64,000 nucleotides of DNA. Origin: Candidatus Lindowbacteria bacterium RIFCSPLOWO2_12_FULL_62_27. GTDB taxonomy: Bacteria > Lindowbacteria > 2-12-FULL-62-27. Within the stretch, counting starts at the first letter, position 1. Every line of letters starts with the position of its first letter. The position numbers and the translations under genes are program-made. The notes beneath the pieces were generated by a model. The model did no database searches. It had not been told where the DNA came from and saw nothing but the letters and a program-made list of their open reading frames with translations. The stretch is from positions 62,001 through 126,000 of the forward strand of contig MFPR01000004.1 in the NCBI GenBank assembly GCA_001784175.1. Direction: 5' to 3'. Below are positions 27,482 through 35,353 of the stretch, piece by piece.

Positions 27482-28903
27482 CTAATTCCTATCGCCTTGA
27501 CATACAGCCTCTACAACTGTCCCGAGCTTCACTTGATTCGATGCCTTGAATAGAATCAACATCTTTCGCTCTGTTCGCATCCAGGATTGAATCTCCGTCT
27601 TCACGTCTTCTAGGCTCTCCATCAACGTGAGGGCCGTCCCACGACCTCCGGAAATTAGAAACCCCTTGCGAAAAGAAGGCCCTTCTTTCCCGACAAACAG
27701 TACACGCGATGGACGAATCCGGCGCGCCTCTTTTCCGAGCAGTACATGATAATATTTCGATTTCGAGCCCAACTCCAGCATGTCTCCCAAAACCAGAACC
27801 ACGTCCCGCCGGTCGTTGCGAGCCGCCAGAATACGCCCCAGGGTCCCAACCCGTTTGAGGGCCGCCGACATCGATCCCGGATTGGCGTTGTAACTGTCGT
27901 TGATGATCCAGTGCGGGCCGGCCCTGACAATCTCTCCCCGGCCGGGCGGCAGCTTCAGCGACCTGATCGCCGCCTCTATTTTTTTTGCCGGAACCGCGAA
28001 CTGCGCCGCGATGCCGATCGCCAGCGCGACATTGGCCAGATGATGCTCCCCGAAATTGGGACACCGGTACAGGTGCTGCGACACGGCAAACTCCATCCGT
28101 TTCAAACTGGATCGAACCGGCTTGACCCGCCAGTCAGCGGACGCCGCATATCCAAAGGTAATGACCTTCTTCCGCGCGGCGCGCCGTTTGAGGAGCGGCA
28201 GGAAAGGCGAATCCGCCGGCAGAAAAGCCGGGATGCCGTCGGCGCCGGCCGTCAGAATTTCGGATTTCGCCAGCGCCACATGCCGGAGGGATTTGAAAAA
28301 TCCGAGATGCGCGGCGCCGACGGTCGTGATGGCCACCAAGTCCGGATCGGCCATCCGGCAGAGCGCGTCGATTTCGCCCGGATGGTTCATCCCGATTTCC
28401 AGAACGCCGGCCTGCGTGTCCGGGGTCATCCGAAGAATCGTCATCGGAACGCCGATCGCGTTGTTGAAACTCCGCACCGCCGAAACGGTCCGGTACGTCG
28501 TCGTGAGGATCGCATGGACAAAATCCTTGACGCTCGTCTTTCCGGCCGACCCCGTGATCGCGACGATCTTCACGCCCAGCTTCGACCGGTACCCCCGCGC
28601 CAGATCGCCGAGCGCCTTAAGACTGTCCGGCGCCACGGCGGCCGCGCCCAGTTTTCCCTCCGCGTGCAGCTTCCTCGCCAGAGCGAGGGCGCGGTCTTCA
28701 ATCAAAAGACACGCCGCGCCTTTCGCGACGGCCTCCGGCACAAAATCATGCCCGTCGACCCGCGCGCCCCTCAGCGCCACATACAATTTTCCGCGCAGGT
28801 CCGCTTCACGGCTGTCGGTCGTCACACCGGCCAGCGGTTGATGGGGATCGCCAAAGACCAAACGGGCGGCAGCCGCCACGTCTCCGACGGTCAACCCCTC
28901 CAC
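27482..28903 (-). CDS. murF: UDP-N-acetylmuramoyl-tripeptide--D-alanyl-D-alanine ligase
   Basis: About 473 aa with Mur ligase layout: N-terminal UDP-binding domain (TTDSREADLRGKLYVALRG), central ATPase with P-loop AITGSAGKTSVKDF, NNAIGVPMTIL, and EIGMNHPGEI specific to MurF, then a C-terminal domain with NDSYNANPGSM. It adds D-Ala-D-Ala to the peptidoglycan precursor in the cytoplasm. The GTG at 28903 is chosen because it falls 11 nt after the upstream stop; the longer frame overlaps the phosphofructokinase gene by ~100 nt. Last gene of dnaE-accA-pfp-murF. Confidence 0.94.
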   Translation of the reverse strand: MEGLTVGDVAAAARLVFGDPHQPLAGVTTDSREADLRGKLYVALRGARVDGHDFVPEAVAKGAACLLIEDRALALARKLHAEGKLGAAAVAPDSLKALGDLARGYRSKLGVKIVAITGSAGKTSVKDFVHAILTTTYRTVSAVRSFNNAIGVPMTILRMTPDTQAGVLEIGMNHPGEIDALCRMADPDLVAITTVGAAHLGFFKSLRHVALAKSEILTAGADGIPAFLPADSPFLPLLKRRAARKKVITFGYAASADWRVKPVRSSLKRMEFAVSQHLYRCPNFGEHHLANVALAIGIAAQFAVPAKKIEAAIRSLKLPPGRGEIVRAGPHWIINDSYNANPGSMSAALKRVGTLGRILAARNDRRDVVLVLGDMLELGSKSKYYHVLLGKEARRIRPSRVLFVGKEGPSFRKGFLISGGRGTALTLMESLEDVKTEIQSWMRTERKMLILFKASNQVKLGTVVEAVCQGDRN

Positions 28904-28913
28904 GCAGCGCGCC

Positions 28914-30182
28914 CTAAATTGTTTCCGGACGGACGACCGATTCGAATCGACGGCGGAATTCTTCAGGCTCGAGCCGCGCCAGCCTGGCCAGCCGCCCGAG
29001 AACGGCCGCATCCTCCATGTCTTGCCGTTCCAGCCGGATCATATACTTGCGGGCGATCCGGTAATGGATGGAGGAGATGTTGACCATCCTGACTTCGGTC
29101 TTGCCCGTGGCCGGGTCCATCATCTGATCAAAGGGAATGGGGACAATGTGATTTTCCTGGACGGACACGAGAACGTTCGTCTTGTTGTTCTTCAACAGCT
29201 CCACCGCGCCGTACCCGAGGTGCCTCGCGTACTCAATATCAAATGCGATCGGATTCGCGCACCGCACCTCGTATCCCACCACGTGGTCGACGATCCGGAT
29301 CTTCACTCCCATCTCCGCCAGACGGCGCTCCACCTGGTGCTTGACGATCATGCCGAACTTGACCTCCGACAGCAGCATGTGGCCGAACTCGTCCCTCGGA
29401 ACCTCCTTCAGGCCCTCGAAATCCGACGGCTCCATCTTCTCCAGCAGCCCTTCGGCCAGAACGACAATGCCGTAGTTCCGGCCCTGGTCCATGCGCTTGA
29501 GCATCGAGGTGGCCACGATGTCCGCAACCGTGCTGAGGCGCACCGGACCCGGAAATTCCTCCGGGATGATGATCAGCGTCGCGCCGGCCGCCGTCCCGAT
29601 CCCCAACGCCAGATGTCCCGCCTTGCGGCCCATCGCAACGACCAGAAACCATCGGCCCGTTGTCCGGGCGTCCTCGGCCAGATTCTGCACGATGGTGGAA
29701 CCGACCTGCCGCGCGGTTTCGTACCCGAACGTGGGAATCCCCTCCGGCAGGGGCAGGTCGTTGTCGATGGTCTTCGGAACATGGACCACCCGGATGTCGG
29801 CCTGCCGCTCCTCGCGGGCGAATTTGGACACGCGGTAGGCCGTAAAGGCCGTGTCGTCGCCGCCGATCGATACGAGGTCGGTCACGCCCAGCTTGAGAAG
29901 GGACTCCACCACCATTTTCAGTTTCTGCGGGTCCTTGCTCGGGTTCGTCCGCGAAGTCCTGAGGAGCGACCCGCCGCGGTGATGGATGCGGCTGACGTCG
30001 CCGATTTCCAGAGGCATGATCTGGGGGTTGCCGCCCACCAGATGCTTGTAGCCGTCCAGAAACCCGATCACGGACCAGCCGTTGTTGCACGCCTCGATGG
30101 TGACCGAGCTGATCACTCCGTTGATGCCAGGCGCAGGGCCGCCCCCGACCACAATTCCGACGATTCTCTTTTTTGTCTCCAT
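28914..30182 (-). CDS. pfp: Diphosphate-dependent phosphofructokinase
   Basis: 422 aa. GGGPAPG (13-19) and GGDD (107-110) mark the nucleotide/PPi site. The second Asp in GGDD, instead of GGDGS, and PKTIDNDL are known markers of PPi-using enzymes. RTSRTNPS and a Met-Gly-Arg motif (AMGRKAGHLAL) bind substrate. It interconverts fructose-6-phosphate and fructose-1,6-bisphosphate using pyrophosphate, reversibly, serving glycolysis and gluconeogenesis. ATG at 30182 has GAGG 5 nt upstream and overlaps nothing; the longer frame runs into accA. Confidence 0.93.
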   Translation of the reverse strand: METKKRIVGIVVGGGPAPGINGVISSVTIEACNNGWSVIGFLDGYKHLVGGNPQIMPLEIGDVSRIHHRGGSLLRTSRTNPSKDPQKLKMVVESLLKLGVTDLVSIGGDDTAFTAYRVSKFAREERQADIRVVHVPKTIDNDLPLPEGIPTFGYETARQVGSTIVQNLAEDARTTGRWFLVVAMGRKAGHLALGIGTAAGATLIIIPEEFPGPVRLSTVADIVATSMLKRMDQGRNYGIVVLAEGLLEKMEPSDFEGLKEVPRDEFGHMLLSEVKFGMIVKHQVERRLAEMGVKIRIVDHVVGYEVRCANPIAFDIEYARHLGYGAVELLKNNKTNVLVSVQENHIVPIPFDQMMDPATGKTEVRMVNISSIHYRIARKYMIRLERQDMEDAAVLGRLARLARLEPEEFRRRFESVVRPETI

Positions 30183-30187
30183 GGGCC

Positions 30188-31129
30188 TCACGTTCCTATG
30201 GTCCGAAATCTCTTCCGCCGGCGCCGGCAAAGCTCGTCGACCGGGGCCTGCAAAACGTCCGCCAGGGCCAGTTCAAGCGTCCGGCGGATTTCATTCGCGC
30301 TCTGGATGACGTCCCGGTGCGCCCCGCCCAGCGGCTCCGGAATAATCCCGTCGATCAAACCCATTTTCAACAGCTCGTCCGCCGTCAGCTTCAGCGCACC
30401 CGCCGCTTCAGGCGCGCGGGCCGCGTCCTTCCACAGAATGGCCGCGCAACCTTCAGGCGAAATCACAGAATAAATTGCGTTCTCAAGCATGTAAATACGG
30501 TCGGCCACCGCAAGACCCAGCGCGCCGCCGCTGCCGCCTTCCGAAATGATCACCGTCAGGATCGGCGCGCCGAGATCCGACATCTCCAGGAGATTTCGGG
30601 CGATGGCCTCGGCCTGGCCGCGCTCCTCGGCCGCAAGACCCGGATAGGCGCCGGGCGTGTCGACGATCGTCAGGATGGGACACCCCAACCGGGACGCGGT
30701 TTCGAAGATCCGAAGCGCCTTCCGGTATCCTTCGGGATGGGCCATGCCGAAGTTTCTGCGGAGCGTCTCCTGCGTGCCCTTTCCTTTGGCCTGCGCCGCC
30801 ACCAGCAACGTCTTGCCGCCCAGACGCCCGAGGCCCGTGACCACCGCGGGATCGTCCCGGAATTGACGGTCCCCGTGGAGTTCCAAAAAATCGTCGAGAA
30901 GATGGGGCAGGATCTGCAGCGCGCCGGGACGCATCGGATGCCGGGCAAGCTGGACACGCTGCCAAGAGGTGAGGTTGGCGTAAACCTCCCGCTTCTTCTC
31001 CAGGAGCCTCGCCTCAAGCTTGTCGAGCCTCTCCCGGACATCCTGGCCGGCCGCTTGCTGCTGCTTCAGTTTTTCAACGTCCTCGTCGAGCGATTCGATG
31101 GGCTGCTCGAAATCGTAGTAAAAGGGCAT
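30188..31129 (-). CDS. accA: Acetyl-CoA carboxylase carboxyltransferase subunit alpha
   Basis: 313 aa with the standard N-terminal helical region (DFEQPIESLDEDVEKLK) and the crotonase-like transferase core (GGKTLLVAAQAKG, NFGMAHPEGYRKALR, TIVDTPGAYPG, SEGGSGGALGLAVAD). It forms malonyl-CoA with AccD, which is not encoded here. The gene starts 4 nt after the dnaE stop and ends 6 nt before pfp, so it is in the operon. The dnaE-accA adjacency is widespread in bacteria. Confidence 0.96.
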   Translation of the reverse strand: MPFYYDFEQPIESLDEDVEKLKQQQAAGQDVRERLDKLEARLLEKKREVYANLTSWQRVQLARHPMRPGALQILPHLLDDFLELHGDRQFRDDPAVVTGLGRLGGKTLLVAAQAKGKGTQETLRRNFGMAHPEGYRKALRIFETASRLGCPILTIVDTPGAYPGLAAEERGQAEAIARNLLEMSDLGAPILTVIISEGGSGGALGLAVADRIYMLENAIYSVISPEGCAAILWKDAARAPEAAGALKLTADELLKMGLIDGIIPEPLGGAHRDVIQSANEIRRTLELALADVLQAPVDELCRRRRKRFRTIGT

Positions 31130-31132
31130 GGT

Positions 31133-34100
31133 TTATCGGGTGAGGGCGGATTCGTTGGATTTCAGAAAAAAAACGGAATAGGGGCCCAGCAAAAGTTCCA
31201 GTTTCCGGCGAAGCGCTCCCGACGGCCGGCAGCTCCAGCCCACCCGGTACTCATACGAGACGCCCCCTTCGGACATTTCAACGTGCACCGGGCGGTCTCC
31301 CAAGTGATCTTTCAGAATCTCCTTGAGCTTTTTCATGGTGTCCATTCCAACGCTTTCATCAAGTTTGAGCCAGATCGATTCGTACAGCCTCTCCGGATTG
31401 TCGGTCTCGACCACCTGATCGGCCAAAAGTGTAACAGACGCGCCTTTCTTTTCAAGACGGCCTTGAATCAAGAGCGGCGCGCCGGGCGCAAGAAGCGGTT
31501 TGGCCTTGACGTAAATGTCATGAAAGAACACCACGTCCACGCTGCCCGTGCCGTCCTCGATCTTCGCAAATCCCATCTCCCGGCCCGCACGGTCCACATG
31601 CGGGCGCACCGACACGACCAGTCCCGCCACCGTCACGGCGCGGTTCGCCGGTTCTCCGGGATGCGAGGCTGACTGGCGCTGGAGCGCGTCGGTCAGTTCG
31701 GCGAGGGCGCCAGTGCAGAATTCCGATACCAGGTCTTTCATCTCCTCCAGCGGCGATCCGGTGGCGAAGAATCCGAGAGATTCGTGTTCGAGAAACAGCA
31801 GGCGCCGGGCGGCGCCGGCGTCCCCTTCGGGCGCCGGAGACGCTTCCACGGGCGGGGACATCGCTTCAAACAGTTCCGTCTGAAATCCGCCGGGCGAAGA
31901 CGATTTCTTGAACCTCGACATCCATTGCGGCAGACTCCCCAGAAGATCCATGCGGCTGCCGGCCAGACTGTCCAGCGCGCCGGACTTGCACAGCATCTCG
32001 AGCGTCTGATGCTGCGCCAAGCCCGCAACTTTCATCAACAGGTCCGGGATGTCGGCGAAGGGCCGCATCCGGAGAATGTCCGCTGCCGCGTCGCCCGATA
32101 CATGGCGGACCGTCCTCAAGCCGAGCCGGATCTGCCGGCCATCCGGGTCCGGCATGCAGTCGGCGCCGCAGCTCTGGATATCGGGCGGCAGAACACGTAT
32201 GCCGAGACGGCGCGCCTCGGAGAAAATATCGCTCAGTTGTTTTCGGTCCTCAAGATGCACATTGGCCGACGCGGCCAGAAAAGCGGCGGGATGACGGGTT
32301 TTCAACCAGGCGGCCCGACAGCAAAGCGTGGCATAAGAAACCGCGTGCGCCTTGTTGAACGAGAATCCCCCGTCGTGGGCGATCTGATGGACCAGCGACG
32401 CGGCGTCGCTCTCGGCCATGCCCGTCTTCCGGAGCGCTTCTTCAAACCGCCGGCCGGCGGATTGCATGAGATCCGCCTTCTTTTTCGAGATGGCCAGCCG
32501 GAAGTCGTCGGCCTCGACGGCGGTCAGGCCCGCGCGGCGGGCGCAGGCCAGAACTTGTTCCTGGTAGAGAACCAGACCGAACGTTTCTTTCAGGATGGAT
32601 TCGAACAACGGGTGCGGCGGCCGGCTCTCCATCCGGCCGTGCTTTCGCTCAACATAGTTTCTCGGCAAATCCGATTCCAGCGGGCCCGGCCGGAACAGCG
32701 CCAGAACGGCGGCCAGCGTCTCGATCGAGTCCGGCGCCACATCCCTCAGCATCTGGCGCATCCCCGGACTCTCAAGCTGGAAAATCCCGGCGGTTTCGCC
32801 ACGCGACAAACTCGCGTAGACTTGAGGATCGTCCAATGGGATGGATCGCAATTCCAGATCGGCAATCCCCGCGATCTTCAACCAGCGCACGGTCTCCGAC
32901 AGAACGGAAAGAATCTTCAACGGAAGAATGTCCAGTTTCGGAATGCCCATCCAGTCCAGATCCTCCGAATCGTACTGCAGCCACGTCTGGCCCTCCAAAG
33001 ACGCGTAGAGCGGAAGAAACGCCTCGAACGATTTCGGCACCATCATAAGCGCGGTGGGATGAACGTGGGGTGCGCGCGGGAGCGGCGCGATCAGGTTGAT
33101 CAGCGGCGCCAGCTCCTTCCAGGGCGGCTTGTCGTCCGGGTCCAGCCGCGCGGCGCCGGCGGCCAAGCTCTGCAGCTTTTCGTCAACGTCACGGTAGGAC
33201 AGCCCGCGGGCCCTCGACACTTCCCGGACGGCGGTTTTCAAACCGATTCCGACGATCGTGCCGGCCTGGAACACCCGGCGGGAAGGATTCAGGTCATGAA
33301 GAATTTGAATCACGGCCTCCCGCCGCGTAAAATCGACGTCCAGATCCACGTCCGGCAGGGTCCGCCGGGACGGGGACAGAAAACGCTCGAAGGACAGGCC
33401 GTACACCATCGGATCGATTTCCGTGATGTCCAGAAGACGCGCGACCAAGGACCCCGCCGACGATCCGCGGCCGGGGCCGACCGCGATCCCCTGACGCTTC
33501 GATTCGGATACCAGCTCGTGAATCATCATGAAATATTCCGCCATGCCGGCCGCTTCCAGTTCCTTCAGCTCCTGCTCGATTCGGGATTGGATTTCCGCCG
33601 GCGCATTTCCCCGGCGCTGTTCGACCGACCGAAACACGGCCAATCGCATTCGCTCGGCCGCGTCTTCGCGCTCGGCGCCCGTCCCCGGACGAATGTCAGC
33701 GGGCCGGATCGAACAGCGCTTCGCAATCGACACGGCTGTGTCGAACACTTCCGGCAAGTCCTTCCCAAAATTCTTCTTCCACTCGGATTCCGTCAGGAGA
33801 CCATAGGCCGGTTTCAGAAACCGTTCCCGGCGCGGATCCGTCGGCAGCTTGCGCGACCGCAGGTCCATCGCCTGCTGGTGGGCTTCGGCGTCGGCCGCGT
33901 TGAGATAATGAACGTCGTTGGTGGCCACGATCCCGAGCCGGCGGCGGCGCGCGAGCGCGACAAGTTTTTCCAGGAGCGGCTCCTCTTTCTGATCGAGACC
34001 GTGCCGCTGGACCTCCACAAAAACCCGGTCCCGGCCGAACACCTCCTCATAATATCCGACCAGCCGTTCCGCCTCCGCGTCGTCCGGCTTGAGCAGCAGC

Positions 34101-34531
34101 TCCGACAGCGCGGAATGAATGCACCCCGTCAGGACGATCAACCCGCCGGCGTTCGCGGACAGAAGTTCGCGGTCCACCCTCGGACGATGATGAAACCCTT
34201 CGGTGTAGCCAAGCGTTGACAGCTTCACGAGATGGCCATATCCCTCCACTGTCTCCGCCAGAACCGTCAGGTGATGCCCGACCGGCCTGAGATCCGGCGA
34301 ATGGTCGGTTCGCGTGGTGGGCGAAACGTACATCTCGCACCCAACGATCGCCTGGAGGCCCGCCCGTTCCGCGGCCCTGAGAAACTTCGGAATCCCGAAC
34401 ATCCCGCCGTGATCCGTCAGCGCGATGGCCGAATATCCCAGCTCTTTCGCCCGGCTCACCAACTCGTCGGGCGACGCCAGCGCGTCGAGAAAACTGAAAT
34501 GACTGTGCGCATGCAGCTCGATCAGCTTCAT
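31133..34531 (-). CDS. dnaE: DNA polymerase III alpha subunit (DnaE family)
   Basis: 1132 aa. The N-terminal PHP domain starts ELHAHSHFSFLDA and continues TDHGGMFG, GCEMYV. The polymerase core has GPGRGSSAGSLVA, the catalytic Asp cluster in PDVDLDVDF, GIFQLESPGM and SFNKAHAVSYA. A QTELF pentapeptide at ~884 is a good beta-clamp-binding motif, and an OB-fold and C-terminal domain follow. Some stretches (FSFLD; Asp box followed by RREAVIQ) resemble the DnaE2/ImuC branch while others resemble DnaE1, so it could be the main replicase or a second polymerase; accA linkage favours the former. The ATG at 34531 sits 6 nt after TACAAT, with no ribosome site. Confidence 0.93.
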   Translation of the reverse strand: MKLIELHAHSHFSFLDALASPDELVSRAKELGYSAIALTDHGGMFGIPKFLRAAERAGLQAIVGCEMYVSPTTRTDHSPDLRPVGHHLTVLAETVEGYGHLVKLSTLGYTEGFHHRPRVDRELLSANAGGLIVLTGCIHSALSELLLKPDDAEAERLVGYYEEVFGRDRVFVEVQRHGLDQKEEPLLEKLVALARRRRLGIVATNDVHYLNAADAEAHQQAMDLRSRKLPTDPRRERFLKPAYGLLTESEWKKNFGKDLPEVFDTAVSIAKRCSIRPADIRPGTGAEREDAAERMRLAVFRSVEQRRGNAPAEIQSRIEQELKELEAAGMAEYFMMIHELVSESKRQGIAVGPGRGSSAGSLVARLLDITEIDPMVYGLSFERFLSPSRRTLPDVDLDVDFTRREAVIQILHDLNPSRRVFQAGTIVGIGLKTAVREVSRARGLSYRDVDEKLQSLAAGAARLDPDDKPPWKELAPLINLIAPLPRAPHVHPTALMMVPKSFEAFLPLYASLEGQTWLQYDSEDLDWMGIPKLDILPLKILSVLSETVRWLKIAGIADLELRSIPLDDPQVYASLSRGETAGIFQLESPGMRQMLRDVAPDSIETLAAVLALFRPGPLESDLPRNYVERKHGRMESRPPHPLFESILKETFGLVLYQEQVLACARRAGLTAVEADDFRLAISKKKADLMQSAGRRFEEALRKTGMAESDAASLVHQIAHDGGFSFNKAHAVSYATLCCRAAWLKTRHPAAFLAASANVHLEDRKQLSDIFSEARRLGIRVLPPDIQSCGADCMPDPDGRQIRLGLRTVRHVSGDAAADILRMRPFADIPDLLMKVAGLAQHQTLEMLCKSGALDSLAGSRMDLLGSLPQWMSRFKKSSSPGGFQTELFEAMSPPVEASPAPEGDAGAARRLLFLEHESLGFFATGSPLEEMKDLVSEFCTGALAELTDALQRQSASHPGEPANRAVTVAGLVVSVRPHVDRAGREMGFAKIEDGTGSVDVVFFHDIYVKAKPLLAPGAPLLIQGRLEKKGASVTLLADQVVETDNPERLYESIWLKLDESVGMDTMKKLKEILKDHLGDRPVHVEMSEGGVSYEYRVGWSCRPSGALRRKLELLLGPYSVFFLKSNESALTR

Positions 34532-34537
34532 GGGGAG

Positions 34538-34565
34538 ATTGTAGGTTAGTCGGAAAAAGTTGCAA
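34538..34565 (-). promoter_or_regulatory. dnaE promoter, probably producing a leaderless mRNA
   Basis: On the minus strand TTGCAA (34560-34565), 16 nt and TACAAT (34538-34543) end only 6 nt before the ATG at 34531. Transcription should start at or within 1-2 nt of the start codon, and no Shine-Dalgarno sequence is present. Confidence 0.65.
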
Positions 34566-34583
34566 GCGGGGTCTATCCGCCCT

Positions 34584-34920
34584 TCACCGACGCCCTGCGT
34601 TCCGAATCGTCGTCGCGCGATGCTCATAAAAACCGGCCTCTAAAGACCGCCCCCTCTTATTGTAAAGCCGCCCTATCTTTTCGCACGTCAACGCCACATT
34701 CGAATCGTTCGGACCCAGGGCTTTCTCGAAAATGTCGAGCGCGCGCCGGAGGGCGGTTTCCGCTTCGGCGAATCGGCCCACGGTTGTGAAAAGCACGCCG
34801 AGATTGTACAGGTCGCCGCCCACCAAAGGATGGTCCGGACCCCGGCTTTTTTCCTGGATGGCCAGCGAGCGCTTGTACAATTTTTCCGCGTCCTCATCCG
34901 CAAAATAGTCAGCGAACCAA
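34584..34920 (-). pseudogene. TPR gene remnant, inverted relative of the secreted TPR protein
   Basis: A frame open from ~34920 encodes LYKRSLAIQEKSRGPDHP, NLGVLFTTVGRFAEAETALRRAL and the end GRSLEAGFYEHRATTIRN. These match the last TPR repeats and C-terminus (GRPMEADFYAHRVQEIKN) of the protein at 35354-37450 but lie on the opposite strand. There is no usable start and a stop blocks the frame upstream. It is best read as the decayed 3' end of a paralogue, left by duplication and inversion. A short expressed ORF from the TTG at 34880 cannot be excluded. Confidence 0.7.
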
Positions 34921-35353
34921 TGACGGCCATCTGCCGTTCATGGATGGATTAGAGCCGCGTTTATTGATACTACTTGACTATGAAATCGGAATTCGGCATG
35001 AGTCCGGAGCTGGAATCCGCGCCGAAGGAGGCGCTTAAGGGGTTGCGTCTCCGTCGAATGGTCGTAACGCCGGCCATCCGCCTTTTTAACGTACTGGAGC
35101 ATGGCCGCAGATTTATTCAAGGAACGGGTCAGAACATGTGAAAAAATTGAAGAAAAAACGTAACTGTTCAGGTACCCCCCTCTCCCGCCCTTGGCGGGAG
35201 AGGGTCAGGGTGAGGGTGGCAATATTTGCCTGACGACGCCTGACCCCCCTCACCTCAATCCTCTCCCCCCTGCGGGGAGAGGAGGTGAATAGTTACGAAA
35301 AAACCGTTTTGTCCACGAAGGAGCACGAATCTTTGGAATCGTTTCTCATTCCC
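34921..35353. other. AT-richer non-coding stretch with a repeat element
   Basis: I see no gene here. 34921-35170 is unremarkable apart from a small GCGCC/GGCGC hairpin near 35020; 35174-35288 is a twin-palindrome repeat. Base composition is clearly lower in GC than the flanking dnaE and rpe regions. Confidence 0.6.
35174..35288. repeat. Twin-palindrome repeat, copy 2 (upstream of the secreted TPR gene)
   Basis: Palindromes CCCTCTCCCGCC/GGCGGGAGAGGG (35178-35204) and CCTCTCCCC/GGGGAGAGG (35260-35282) are joined by the same GGTGAGGG and CCCCTCACCTCA arms as copy 1 at 20888-21001. The central spacer differs between copies, while the palindromes are nearly identical. Confidence 0.9.

Noticed and set aside
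31784-34219. An 811-codon plus-strand frame across dnaE
   Set aside because: Antisense shadow of dnaE; Arg/Gln/Pro-rich composition and no motifs.
34930-35160. Short frames in the spacer before the second twin-palindrome repeat
   Set aside because: No ribosome site, no similarity and poor codon pattern.
20888-35288. CRISPR array
   Set aside because: Only two copies ~14 kb apart, no regular spacers and no cas genes.
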